From Cytophagales bacterium (GTDB lineage Bacteria > Bacteroidota > Bacteroidia > Cytophagales > 172606-1): a DNA stretch of 48,883 nt. The translations under genes and the position numbers were made by a program. The notes under the pieces were generated by a model. The model worked only from the letters and a program-made list of their open reading frames with translations, did no database searches and was not told the DNA's origin. The number at the start of each line of letters is the position of its first letter. Within the stretch, counting starts at the first letter, position 1. This document shows positions 1 through 9,635 of the stretch, piece by piece. The stretch covers positions 1 through 48,883 of the forward strand of contig JAUJNL010000020.1 in NCBI GenBank assembly GCA_030448185.1, given 5' to 3'.

Positions 1-2
1 CC

Positions 3-881
3 AAGGCACTGGGACCATTCGACTATGACAATGAAAACTATACCAATCTGCTCTGGGTCTCCGAAGGGATTACTGCCTACTATGACGACCTGATTACCCG
101 CCGGGCCGGGTTCTATTCACCCGATCAGTATCTCAATACCTTCGTCAACAATATCGGAAGCATTGAGAATGCACCCGGCAATAAGGTTCAGTCCCTGGCG
201 GAATCCAGCTGGGATGCCTGGATCAAGTTTTACCGGCCCGGCGAAAATTCCAGTAATACGACTATTTCCTACTACACCAAAGGGGCTGTGATTGGCGGTT
301 TACTGGACCTGGAGATTCTGAACAGTACCAACGGACAGAAAAACCTCGACGATGTGATGCGTTTCCTGTGGGAGGAGTATTATAAAAAGCAGAAACGCGG
401 CTTTACCGACGCCGAGTTGCAGCAAGCCATGGAGAAAGTAGCCGGACACAGCCTGGAACCGTTTTTTCAGGATCACATTTATGGCACTAAAAGCATTGAT
501 TATAACAAATATTTCGGTTACGTGGGGTTAAAATTGAACGGTACACCCCGGAACGAAGCCTTTTTGGGAGCCACTACTTCCGCTGCTGGCGGAAAGATTA
601 TGGTAACCGGCGTGACCCGGGGCAGTGCCGCCTACGAATACGGCCTGAACGTGAACGATGAAATTCTGGCGGTAGATGGCTACCGGGTAGATGATCCAAA
701 CCGGGTGATCAGTACCAAAAAAGTGGGTGACAAAATAACTATTCTGATTAACCGGGCCGGTATTATGCAAAACCGGGAAGTAGTGCTGGGACAGAATCCC
801 GCCATTAGCTACCGGCTGGAAAGACTTTCGGGGGCTACACCCGCGCAGGAAGCTCTGCTCCGGAAATGGATCAGTCTGTAA
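3..881 (+). CDS. M61 family glycyl aminopeptidase-like protease with C-terminal PDZ domain, 5' truncated by window edge
   Basis: The reading frame is already open at the first bases and runs to TAA at 879-881, so only the C-terminal half of the protein is here. The first visible residues include WVSEGITAYYDDL. In M61 peptidases the Glu of this segment is the third zinc ligand, downstream of an HExxH that must lie outside the window. The last ~120 residues form a PDZ-like module (GVTRGSAAYEYGLNVNDEIL, then a GDKITILINR strand), the usual M61 architecture. Family members are exported or periplasmic metalloproteases acting on small or N-terminally Gly/Ala peptides; I infer the same here. No frame breaks are visible. 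A strong hairpin terminator follows about 60 nt after the stop. Confidence 0.85.
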   Translation, partial: KALGPFDYDNENYTNLLWVSEGITAYYDDLITRRAGFYSPDQYLNTFVNNIGSIENAPGNKVQSLAESSWDAWIKFYRPGENSSNTTISYYTKGAVIGGLLDLEILNSTNGQKNLDDVMRFLWEEYYKKQKRGFTDAELQQAMEKVAGHSLEPFFQDHIYGTKSIDYNKYFGYVGLKLNGTPRNEAFLGATTSAAGGKIMVTGVTRGSAAYEYGLNVNDEILAVDGYRVDDPNRVISTKKVGDKITILINRAGIMQNREVVLGQNPAISYRLERLSGATPAQEALLRKWISL

Positions 882-939
882 GCAGGGAAATTGGCCGGGT
901 GAACCCTTATCCGAACCGGGCCAGTACCAATGAAATGAG

Positions 940-975
940 AAAAGCCTGGCAGAAATAGATCCGTCAGGCTTTTTT
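940..975 (+). terminator. Rho-independent terminator after the M61 peptidase
   Basis: The inverted repeat AAAAGCCTG (940-948) / CAGGCTTTT (965-973) is followed by a T-run. It sits just downstream of the peptidase stop codon on the same strand. The loop is rather long (~16 nt). Confidence 0.7.
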
Positions 976-1015
976 ATGTATTGAGGACAATTACCCGGAA
1001 AGAGGTAAAGTAAAC

Positions 1016-1061
1016 ATCTGGGTTAAACACGGAATGAAATCTGGGTTAAACACGGAATGAA
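1016..1061. repeat. 23-bp perfect tandem duplication
   Basis: Two adjacent identical 23-mers (1016-1038 and 1039-1061), each beginning ATCTGGGTTAAACACGG, lie between the terminator and the 3' end of the minus-strand hypothetical gene. They are followed by a short TACGA microsatellite around 1074-1089. No gene is seen in 882-1115. Confidence 0.8.
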
Positions 1062-1115
1062 ATGAATCAAACAATACGATACGATACGAACGGACCGTAC
1101 CGGATTTACTCCATT

Positions 1116-1700
1116 TCATACCAGAATTCTTTTCAAAAGCAATCCAAACGGCAGGTGCGGGCAGTGTCCTTCGGCAGCATGATGGGTTGCCATGAGCTTA
1201 AAATAACTCGGACGGTCATTGACCCGGGTTAGTTCCAGATACAGATTCCCGTAAAGCTGTCCGGTTCGACCCTTCTCATCTTCGTACTGAGGGATCTGGA
1301 ACGTATGTCGTTCGATTGTCTCTACGTACAAAACCCGGTCCGATATCTCACGTTCCGAACGGTGGGGCAGATACCCCTGGATTAGGATTCTTTCCCGCAG
1401 GTAATCGAAATAGTGCTGGAAACTTTTGGGATCGATAGAATCGCTGCAGGAGACTGAAAATGCATCGGCCATATCGGAGCTAAGCAAATGCACGTTCACC
1501 GAGCAGCGAATGCTGTTTCTTTTGAGATAGGAGGCGAGGGCAAAAAGCCGGCTTAACTCCTGGGCAACTCCTGCTTTCTTCCACAACTGAAAATCTGAAC
1601 GGTCACGACGCGTGCGGCGCAAGGGCTCTTGAACTAATGGCTCAAACGGCGATTGCTCAGAGGTAAACAATTTTGCGAGAACATCTTCCGCAAAGGTCAT
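1116..1700 (-). CDS. Hypothetical protein, 194 aa
   Basis: An intact frame starts at ATG (1700) and ends at TGA (1116-1118). I do not recognise the family. The protein is soluble, with no signal peptide or membrane span. It has a basic N-terminal stretch (RRTRRDRSDF, ~28-37), a helical middle, and a C-terminal segment rich in potential metal ligands: His173, His174, His179, Cys180 and His182 within THHAAEGHCPH. It stands alone between the M61 gene and a small minus-strand gene. Codon usage resembles its neighbours. Function unknown. Confidence 0.6.
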   Translation of the reverse strand: MTFAEDVLAKLFTSEQSPFEPLVQEPLRRTRRDRSDFQLWKKAGVAQELSRLFALASYLKRNSIRCSVNVHLLSSDMADAFSVSCSDSIDPKSFQHYFDYLRERILIQGYLPHRSEREISDRVLYVETIERHTFQIPQYEDEKGRTGQLYGNLYLELTRVNDRPSYFKLMATHHAAEGHCPHLPFGLLLKRILV

Positions 1701-1836
1701 AATACAATCTATCTAAGTGAACTGATTGATACAAAGTTGGTTGGATTTTCCAAGTCTTTGTATTTCATATACTTCATTTTATTACGCAAAGTTTGAAAAC
1801 CAGTCCATTATTTATGAAAAAGCTCATTTTCAGCCC

Positions 1837-2076
1837 TTATAAACGATCAAGTGCCTGATGGAAAGATACTTCCATTTCTTCGAAACGCTTCAGCACCTGC
1901 CCCATGAAGGCCTCATCGAGTAATTTCCGGAGATCATCTGCTCCGGATACTTCCCATTCACTCACTTTATAGGTTTGTTCCAACATATCCTTTTCCAGTT
2001 TGATGAGGTATTTGGAGTTCCAGCTAAAAACGGTGATTTTACACGCAGAATGGGAAATTTCGGCAATGGTACGCAT
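1837..2076 (-). CDS. Small conserved hypothetical protein, 79 aa
   Basis: The frame could open at 2148. I prefer the internal ATG at 2076 (MRTIAEISHSACKITVF...), because the upstream extension is compositionally unlike the rest. From memory, small Cytophagales proteins of about 80 aa begin in the same way, with a KxTIAEI-like start, a CKIT(V/L)FSWN strand, and an EQTYKVSE segment. The protein is acidic and soluble, predicted to be a short beta meander followed by helices. It has no motifs with a known function. It is divergent from the DUF819 gene. Confidence 0.6.
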   Translation of the reverse strand: MRTIAEISHSACKITVFSWNSKYLIKLEKDMLEQTYKVSEWEVSGADDLRKLLDEAFMGQVLKRFEEMEVSFHQALDRL

Positions 2077-2220
2077 GGAATCGGGTAAATCAGAGTTAAA
2101 AGTGAATGAGTATATGAGAGGAAATTTGAATGGTGGTTCCCGTGTCAATAATCAAATGTACCCAATTAATGTGATTGATTAGGTTTCTGCTTAAATAAGT
2201 AAAATCGTAGGGGATGGCAG

Positions 2221-3606
2221 ATGGCTAAAACGCATCAGCTTAGGGCAAGCAGTCTGCCTACCATCTCCTTTCAACTCCTTAACTCACTAACCTTGAGCTG
2301 TTTAACTTTCTACTCACCTGCGTTTGCCGCTAATCTGTTGCTTTTTGCGCCTCGTCAGCAAACTACTGCCCTCATCACCAATGATGCCGTAGTGCTTGGT
2401 CTGCTGGCGGCGGTACTCATTTTTGTTATCGAGACGTCGGCCCGGACCACCGGATTCTGGGCCCGGTTTTATCATTACATTCCTTCCCTGCTGCTTTGCT
2501 ACTTTATTCCGGCGCTGTTTAACTCTTTCGGCCTCATTTCCGGGGAAAAATCAGGACTTTACCCCGTTGCCACGCAGTATCTGCTCCCAGCCTGCCTGGT
2601 GCTGCTTACCCTGAACATTGACCTGAAAACCATCCGGCGATTAGGGCCTAAGGCATTGATTATGTTCATAACCGGCGTCGTCAGCATTATGATGGGAGGC
2701 CCGGTAGCCGTCTGGCTGATGGCCCACGTGGCTCCCGAAGTGGTAGGCGGGTCTGGTCCGGATGAAGTCTGGCGGGGGCTGGCTACCATTGCCGGAAGCT
2801 GGATTGGCGGGGCGGTCAATCAGGCGGCAATGAAGGAAATATTTGCCCCTTCTGATTCTCTGTTTTCGGCGATGATTGCCGTAGATGTAATTTTGGCCTA
2901 TATCTGGATGGCCGTGCTGCTTTACGGAGCTAACATTTCCCAGCAACTTGATGCCCGGATGAAAGCCGATAGTTCCGCTATTGATGAAGTACGAAAGAAA
3001 ATAGAAACCTACCGGGAAAGCATTACCCGGATTCCTGCTTTCCGCGACTACATCCGCTTGCTGGCCGTTGCCTTTATTCCTACGGGAATTGCTCACTTTC
3101 TGGCCGATGCCATTGTCCCCTGGATTGATGCCCATGCGCCTTACCTGGCTACATTCAGCCTGACTTCCAAGCTTTTTTGGATTGTGATGATTACGACTAC
3201 CCTTGGGTTACTACTTTCCGCCACCAGGGCTAAAGAGCTGGAGGGGGCCGGAGCTTCTAAGATGGGCACCTTATTCCTGTACATCCTGATTGTGATTATC
3301 GGTATGCGAATGAACCTGTTTGCCGTTGCCGACCACCCGGGCCTACTCGTTGTTGGAGGAATATGGCTGCTGATTCATGCCGTACTGATGTTGCTGGTGG
3401 CCCGCCTGATCAGAGCCCCCTTTTTCTTTACCGCAGTCGGCAGTCAGTCGCTGATTGGCGGACCGGCTTCGGCTCCGGTAGTTGCCTCGGCCTTTCATCC
3501 CTCATTGGCGCCGGTAGGGGTTTTGTTAGCTATTTTTGGGTACGCCGTGGGTACGTACGGTGCTTACCTGACGGCGCTGATGATGAAGGCCGTATCGGGG
3601 CAATAA
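2221..3606 (+). CDS. DUF819 family integral membrane protein
   Basis: A 461-aa, highly hydrophobic protein with about 11-12 predicted membrane segments. The core starting near residue 50 (ALITNDAVVLGLLAAVLIF) with the later YLLPACLVLLTLNIDLKTI, GSWIGGAVNQAAMKEIF and GSQSLIGGPASAPVVAS segments is typical of the DUF819/YjcL family. Family members are inner-membrane proteins of unproven function. The glycine-rich paired repeats (GGAVNQ, GGPASAP) resemble substrate motifs of anion or CPA-type carriers, so transport is an inference. The N-terminal ~45 residues are longer than usual and no alternative ATG fits, so the start is uncertain. It converges with the EamA gene, 19 nt apart. Confidence 0.85.
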   Translation: MAKTHQLRASSLPTISFQLLNSLTLSCLTFYSPAFAANLLLFAPRQQTTALITNDAVVLGLLAAVLIFVIETSARTTGFWARFYHYIPSLLLCYFIPALFNSFGLISGEKSGLYPVATQYLLPACLVLLTLNIDLKTIRRLGPKALIMFITGVVSIMMGGPVAVWLMAHVAPEVVGGSGPDEVWRGLATIAGSWIGGAVNQAAMKEIFAPSDSLFSAMIAVDVILAYIWMAVLLYGANISQQLDARMKADSSAIDEVRKKIETYRESITRIPAFRDYIRLLAVAFIPTGIAHFLADAIVPWIDAHAPYLATFSLTSKLFWIVMITTTLGLLLSATRAKELEGAGASKMGTLFLYILIVIIGMRMNLFAVADHPGLLVVGGIWLLIHAVLMLLVARLIRAPFFFTAVGSQSLIGGPASAPVVASAFHPSLAPVGVLLAIFGYAVGTYGAYLTALMMKAVSGQ

Positions 3607-3625
3607 ACCTGAAGGTTAGGTAAAT

Positions 3626-4039
3626 TCACAGGATCAGTACCAGAGTGCCGGCAATGATCAGCAGGCAACCCAGGGCTATTTTCCAGGTTAGAACCTCACC
3701 CAGAAAAAGGACGGATAGGAGGACGGCAATGGCCAGACTTGTTTTGTCTACGGGAGCTACCTGTGATACTTTTCCAAGCTGCAGGGCTCGGAAGTAAAAA
3801 AGCCACGATAAACCCGTAGCCACTCCGGAAAGAACCAGAAAAATCAGGTTTCGCTTACTCAAGGCAGTTATTCCCGTCAGATTGCCCTTATACCACACGA
3901 GGCCCCAGGCAATAAATAAAATCACTACCGTCCGGATAGCCGTTGCCAGGTTAGAGTCAATTCCTTTTACTCCCATCTTTGCCAATACCGCAGTTAGTCC
4001 GGCAAACAGGGCTGAAAGCAGCGCATATACCCACCACAT
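3626..4039 (-). CDS. Single-module EamA (DMT superfamily) transporter
   Basis: A 137-aa protein with about five hydrophobic helices, starting MWWVYALLSALFAGLTAVL. This is the length and pattern of one EamA repeat (typical ~140 aa 'half' proteins that dimerise); large DMT proteins carry two. Typical elements are GVKGIDSNLATAIRT, GLSWLFYFRALQLGK and VAPVDKTSLAIAVLLSVLFLGE. The substrate cannot be predicted. The gene is monocistronic and convergent with the DUF819 gene. 4040-4273 holds AT-rich intergenic DNA with no further gene. Confidence 0.85.
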   Translation of the reverse strand: MWWVYALLSALFAGLTAVLAKMGVKGIDSNLATAIRTVVILFIAWGLVWYKGNLTGITALSKRNLIFLVLSGVATGLSWLFYFRALQLGKVSQVAPVDKTSLAIAVLLSVLFLGEVLTWKIALGCLLIIAGTLVLIL

Positions 4040-4273
4040 AATAGTCTGTTAAATAAAAAAACATTCTTTCGTCGTATTAATTTCTTCTTTGTGAGCCTGT
4101 TATGGCAGGGTACCATTGGGTTAAACGCAAATTACGGAACGATGGTAAGCAATTTGTAATTTTCAATGATTTTGCAACTGACTGTTATTTGTGCTGGTTT
4201 TTTTTGCGATAAAAGGTGTATGATTGCCCAATAAATACAAGTTTTATTTATTAACCAGCTAAATTTTAACTTT

Positions 4274-7200
4274 ATGAATGTTAAGTACTTTGCTTTAATT
4301 TTTGTTTTTTGGGTCACCCAGTCGGTGCTAGGCCAGAATCAGAAAGTAGAATCATTTACTCTGGTAAATGCCGATACGGATCAGGATATCGGGCTTCTGC
4401 AAAATAATGCCATACTTGATTTTTCCAAGCTTCCTACCCGGAATCTGAATATCCGGGCCAATACTAAGCCGTCGGTAGTTGGGAGTGTGGTCTTCACCTA
4501 TGACGGAACCAAGAAAACAGAAAGCAGTGCGCCCTATGCCTTATGGGGTGATATTGGGGGAGATTATGTTGCCTGGACACCCAGTCCGGGTAAACATACT
4601 TTGTCGGCTACTGCTTACGCCGGTTCTAACGGCAGTGGTGCTCAGGGGGGCAGTTTAACGGTTACGTTTACGGTGGCTGGCCAAACTGCCAATAATCCTC
4701 CTTCGGTGAATGCCGGACCGGATAAAACGCTTGCCTTACCTACTAACGCGACTACGTTAACTGGCTCTGCCACAGATTCAGATGGTAGTATTGCTACCTA
4801 CGCGTGGAGTAAACAAAGCGGACCGGATGCTACCCTAAGTGGAGCCAATACGGCTACTCTTTCGATCAGTAATATGGTAGCGGGTACCTATATTTTCCGG
4901 CTTACGGCTACGGATAATGGTGGGACAAGTGCCTACGACGAGGTAACCGTAACCGTTAACCAGTCTACCCCAACCAATACGATAGCCAGTTTTACGCTGG
5001 TAGATGCTACCACGGATAAAGACATTCGTACCCTCCAGGATAATGAAGTAATTGATTTGGCGACTCTTTCCTCGAAGGAAATAAACATCCGGGCTAACAC
5101 CAATCCGTCCACCGTAGGCAGCGTAAAGTTCGCCCTAAGCGGTGCCCAAAGCGTGGTACAAACCGAAAGTGGTCTTCCTTATGCGCTGTTTGGGGATGCC
5201 AATGGAAACTACAATCCCTGGACCCCTATAGCAGGATCTTATACCTTAACCGGCACCGTATATAGTGGCAGTGGCGGCGGTGGCAGCGCACAAGGTACAT
5301 CAACCATCCATTTTCAGGTAAAAAATCAAACCCTTCCTCCCGGACCCGCAGTGGTAAGCGGTGAACTGAAGAAGTGGCACAAAATCACGCTTACTTTTTC
5401 GGGCCCCGAGGCTGGCGAAGCGGCGAATCCGAATCCGTTCCGTGATTACCGGCTCAACGTTACCTTTACCAAGGGGACCAAGAAATTTGTAGTACCCGGC
5501 TACTACGCCGCTGATGGCAATGCGGGTGAAACGGGGGCAACTACCGGAAATAAATGGCGGGTGCACTTTGCTCCCGATGAAGAAGGAACCTGGAATTACC
5601 AGACGTCGTTCCGTTCGGGCTCCGATATTGCCGTCAGTACGGACCCTAATGCCGGAACGGCCGTTGCTTTTGACGGGCAAAACGGCAGTTTTACCGTGGG
5701 GGCCACGGATAAAACCGGGAGTGATTTCAGGGGCAAAGGCCGCCTGAACTACGTGGGAAAACATTACCTCCAGTTTGCGGGGAATGGCGAATACTTTATA
5801 AAAGGAGGAGCCGACAGCCCGGAGAACTTCCTGGCCTACCGCGAATTTGACAATACCTATACGCACGGCGGCACCGACTTTACCAAACTCTATACGCCCC
5901 ACCTGAACGATTGGAAAACGGGTGATCCTACCTGGAAAGGCGGTAAGGGCAAAGGAATCATTGGGGCACTTAACTATCTGTCTTCCAAAGGAATGAACTC
6001 AGTTTATTTCCTGACCAACAACGTAAACGGAGACGGAAAGGATGTCTGGCCCTGGGTATCCCACACGGACGTCTACCGGTTTGATGTTTCTAAACTCGAC
6101 CAGTGGGAAATCGTTTTCTCCCACATGGATAAAATGGGAATTATGCTGCACGTAATCACGCAGGAAATAGAGAATATTTCGGTACTGGACGGCGGCACCT
6201 TAGGAACCCAGCGAAAACTGTACTACCGCGAATTAATTGCCCGTTTTGCCCATCATTTAGCTGTCAACTGGAACATCGGGGAGGAAAATGTCAACTCCGA
6301 TGCAGAACGGAAGGCTTTTGCCAGCTATTTTAAACAAAACGACCCCTACAAGCACCTGGTCAACATCCACACCCCTCCCGACCAGCACGATCCCATCTAT
6401 ACGCCACTGCTTGGGTATCCGGATTATGATGGCGCTTCCCTCCAGACCTATACCTCCAGCACAGTGCACTCCGAAACCTTGAAATGGATAAAAAATTCGG
6501 CTGCCCAGGGAAGAAAATGGGTCGTGACCTCCGACGAGATCGGGCCTACTCCGGCGGGTGTAGTACCGGATGCCAACGATTTTTGGCATAATCACGTGCG
6601 GAAAGAAGCCCTGTGGGGCAACCTGATGGCCGGTGGCGGCGGGGTAGAATGGTATTTTGGGTATGATTATGCGCACAGTGACCTGACGGGAGAAGATTGG
6701 CGTTCGAGGGATAATATGTGGAACCTGACCCGTCATGCCTTAACCTTCTTCCAGCAGCACCTGCCGTTTGTCAACATGAGCAGCAACGACGGATTAACCT
6801 CCAACACCAGTGACGATTGCCTGGCGCGTCCGGGTCAGGTATACGCGATCTACCTCCCCAATGGCGGAACGACTAATCTGAATGTAGGCGGCACTTCGGC
6901 GGAGTATTCGGTCAAATGGTATAACCCGCGTAGTGGAGGCGCTTTGGTTACGGGTAGTGTTACCAAAATAACCGGCAGTAACAATCAGTCAATTGGCAAT
7001 CCACCGGCTGATGCATCCCAGGATTGGGTTTGTCTGGTGGTGAACACTACCATTTCTTCCGCTACCGCCGACTATAGCCCCAAACAGTCAAGTGTAATGC
7101 GGGAGCAAGCAGAAGTATCGGTATTTCCAAATGCATTTACCACGGAAGTAACGGTGCAGTAAAACCCGTCGCGCTTGCTCCGGTAGAAGTCCGGATTGTA

Positions 7201-7354
7201 AACACATTGGGTAACCCCGTAGCTTCCGCCAGTAGCATGGCTACTGATTTCTACACCAAAACGTTTAACCTAAGTAGCTTAGCCCTCGGGTGTATACATA
7301 GTGGAAGTAGCATGCGGAGAGGAAATGGTGTCGCATAAAGTCATCAAACAGTAG
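4274..7354 (+). CDS. T9SS-exported DUF5060 glycoside-hydrolase-like protein with PKD and duplicated beta modules (frame broken in the sorting domain)
   Basis: The N-terminus has a signal peptide (about residues 1-21, ending VLGQ). Then come a beta module (~25-132), a PKD/Ig-like domain (~140-230, opening PPSVNAGPDKTLALP), a second copy of the first beta module (~235-350), DUF5060 (~363-460, ELKKWHKITLTFSGPEAGE) and a TIM-barrel-like catalytic region (~500-830) with FIKGGADSPENFL, NWNIGEENV (candidate acid/base Glu) and TSDEIGPT (candidate nucleophile). A beta domain follows, and then a type IX C-terminal sorting domain beginning EVSVFPNAF. The continuous frame stops at 7162, inside this sorting domain. 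The remainder (VRIVNTLGNPVASASS, then VEVACGEEMVSHKVIKQ) is legible in other frames to TAG at 7352-7354, with breaks near 7157 and 7290. I infer an extracellular polysaccharide-degrading enzyme; the substrate is unknown. Confidence 0.8.
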
Positions 7355-7399
7355 GCATACGTGTAGACTTGATTTACCTTTTATAATCTGGTCAAAAGA

Positions 7400-7446
7400 A
7401 ACTAAAAGTGGTCTGACGAATAAAGTCAGATCACTTTTAGTTTTAT
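7400..7446. terminator. Bidirectional terminator hairpin
   Basis: An 18-bp stem runs 7400-7417 / 7425-7442, with one G-T wobble and a 7-nt loop. It has A-rich and T-rich flanks on both sides, as expected for a terminator shared by the T9SS cargo gene (+) and the monophosphatase (-). The rest of 7355-7608 holds no gene. Confidence 0.85.
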
Positions 7447-7608
7447 AGTGATTCTAGCTACTTCTTTACCAATAAATCAGTCCGTAGTTAGAGGCTTACT
7501 TTTGACTTCGTCGAGCACTTCGTGGTGAAAGACTCGTGATTTATTGTACAAGTAATGAGTAGAAGAACTATAATAGTCGATGAACCAACCCTACGCCCTA
7601 CGCAAAAT

Positions 7609-8402
7609 TCAGACGGCCTGCCGGGTAATCTGTAGCAAGGCTTCATGCAAGACTGGATTAGCTGCTATAATCGTGAAGTTTCGGGTGTAATCCTTTTCAT
7701 TCACCCGGAACGAAATACTATTGCCGTCTATGTCCGTTACGGTTCCTCCAGCCTCCCGTATAATTAAATGCGTCGCCGCAATATCCCAGATCTTAGTGGT
7801 CTGGTTGAGACAACCTCCCAACCGTCCATCCGCAGTGCTTAAAAATCCACGGCAGAGTTAGTCGTACGCAGGTTGCGGATACTGCCCACCAGTGACTGGA
7901 TAATGCTAGTCTCAAAGGCTGTTTTGCCGGGTATCTCTGTATAATCAAGTGAATAGGCAACCAGTACATTCTGGAGACTGTTTTCCGGCGAAACCCCAAT
8001 GGGTTGGCCGTTCCGGGTAGCACCTTGTCCCTGTTCGGCCAGGTAAAGCAAGTCATAGAAGGGTAAAAACATGCCGCGGCTACCGGATGCTGGTGGTGCA
8101 GCAAGGCAATTAATACGCCAAACCAGGGAATCCCCGAGGCAAAGTTGGAAGTGCCATCCAGTGGATCAATCACCCAGGTAAAGTCTGATTGCTGATCGTA
8201 AATCCGGTCTCTTCCGCAATGATATTATGCGCCGGGAAGTGATGCCGCACAAAGTCAACTATGGCTTTTTCCGATTCGAGATCAGCCTGCGTCACAATGT
8301 TGCTCTGGTTTTCCTTGAGTTCTATCTGCTGAAGATGGCCAAAGTGCCGCATAAGTACACCGCTCCGCCAATGCGTAGTGCTTCTTCAATTTGAGTTAAC
8401 AT
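7609..8402 (-). pseudogene. Inositol monophosphatase family protein (multiple frameshifts)
   Basis: Consecutive pieces in different frames reconstruct one inositol-phosphatase/CysQ-type protein read from ATG at 8402. They are MLTQIEEALRIGGAV; then QSNIVTQADLESEKAIVDF; then the metal-binding signature DPLDGTSNFASGIPWFG; then the central beta strands; then WDIAATHLIIREAGGTVTD, the second family signature. The stop is TGA at 7609. Family enzymes are Mg2+-dependent, Li+-sensitive phosphatases acting on inositol phosphate or 3'-phosphoadenosine nucleotides. At least four indels are needed (near 8350, 8190, 8075 and 7840). All catalytic motifs are still conserved, so this is either very recent decay or consensus error; I cannot tell from one sequence. 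Confidence 0.75.
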
Positions 8403-8509
8403 GGGTAAGGTGTTTGCCTGCAAAATAAGAAAGTCGCTTGAGTCCTTACTCAAAGTTTTGCGGCTGGTCTCATTACCCTTTCTAATAATCAAAAATCATA
8501 ATTCCTTAA

Positions 8510-9485
8510 GAGTATGTTTAAAAATTTAATTTGGGATTCTCGCCAAAATAATATCGATAAAGGCCATGTTGCATAAAAGCGAGAGAAGATTCGATGGTTT
8601 TCTCAAAATCGCGGCCTAATCGGCGGAAGAAATTAAACCAGGCATGGAGCCGATGCTTCACTCGTAGCAGGTCCAGCTTCTTTTCTACTTGCCATCTTCC
8701 GGTTTGGGGAACGAATCCCTGCGCCGATTCAGGTCTTTGGGTGAGTTCTACTTTCCACTGGTAGTAGCAGCACAAGTAGTAAACTCGCCCTTATACGCCT
8801 GGTCAGCCCGGATTAATTCCAGGCGGGAAGAAGCCTTGTCTAACTGCCATAAAAGTTCAATGCCTTCGGCTCCATCGTGTTCATTATTGGCCGCTGATAC
8901 GTGCAGTGCTAAGGGTGAAACCTAAGGTATCTACTGCAAGATGCCTTTGCGTCCATTCACATTTTTATTGAAGACCAATACCGGTTTCCACACTAATCAG
9001 ACTCCCTTTCTTGACGCTTTGAGAATCTACTGCGGCAGCCGAGGCCATGGCAAGTTTTCCCTGTCTTTGCCTTTTCTTTCTGCACTAATGCGGTGAGTAT
9101 GTCTCCCCAGACCCCCTTTTGCTGCCATTTGCGAAAGTGGACCCGAAGCTGGACAACGTATCAGGTCCAATAATAGAGGCTTTCCCCGAGGCTGGGTAAA
9201 TCGTCGGCTTCTCTTCCAGATTCCGCCACTGCGTACCCGTGCGGGTAATCTTTAAAATTCCATTAACTACTCCCCGTAAAGAATGCTTTCGCTTTCTGCC
9301 ACTGTCCACTATTTTTTCAATAACTTCCCATTGGGAATCGGTCAATGGGGTGAAACGTTTACGCTTAAACTTAAGCTTTCTTTAGCCATGATAACTTGCG
9401 ATTTGACAACCACAAGTTAGGACTGATTCCCTTTTTCCCCTTTGAAAATTTTGCAATTTTCGCTTCTTCACTTTTAAACATACTC
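8510..9485. mobile_element. IS5-family-like insertion sequence, 976 bp, with intact ends
   Basis: The perfect 14-bp terminal inverted repeats GAGTATGTTTAAAA (8510-8523) and its complement (9472-9485) enclose a minus-strand DDE transposase. The flanking trinucleotide TAA occurs on both sides (8507-8509 and 9486-9488), matching the TNA target duplication of several IS5 subgroups. The size (about 1 kb) fits. The ends are intact although the transposase frame is broken, so it may still be mobilised in trans if a functional copy exists. Confidence 0.85.
8518..9389 (-). pseudogene. IS5-family DDE transposase, frame-disrupted
   Basis: Reading from ATG at 9389 through several frames gives the N-terminal part (LTDSQWEVIEKIVDSGRKRK, GTQWRNLEEK). 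The first catalytic Asp follows in AVDSQSVKKGS near 9025, then RHLAVDTLGF, and the second Asp in RADQAYKGEF near 8800. The C-terminal GRWQVEKKLD / RRLGRDFEKTIESS block carries the final Glu. This order is typical of IS5/Tn5-type transposases of the IS427/IS1031 kind. At least four frame changes prevent a full-length product as written. A programmed frameshift, known for some IS5 relatives, would explain one change at most. Confidence 0.8.
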
Positions 9486-9635
9486 TAAAATATCCACCGG
9501 GATGAATAAACTGATAATAATTGTTCTTTTTTTGAGAATAAATCCAGGAAGGCTGGATTTTAGGTCAATTATTGAAACAGATAGTAGAAAAAGAGGAAAA
9601 TTCAGGTTTTTCCGGATTGTTTATCTAAAACCTAT

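Noticed and set aside
1016..1061. CRISPR-like array
   Set aside because: Only two adjacent copies without spacers; a simple tandem duplication.
4132..4317. Minus-strand 61-aa frame before the DUF5060 gene
   Set aside because: Low-complexity AT-rich translation overlapping the start and signal peptide of the opposite gene; no support.
5300..5902. 200-aa minus-strand frame inside the DUF5060 gene
   Set aside because: Antisense shadow of a clearly conserved domain on the plus strand.
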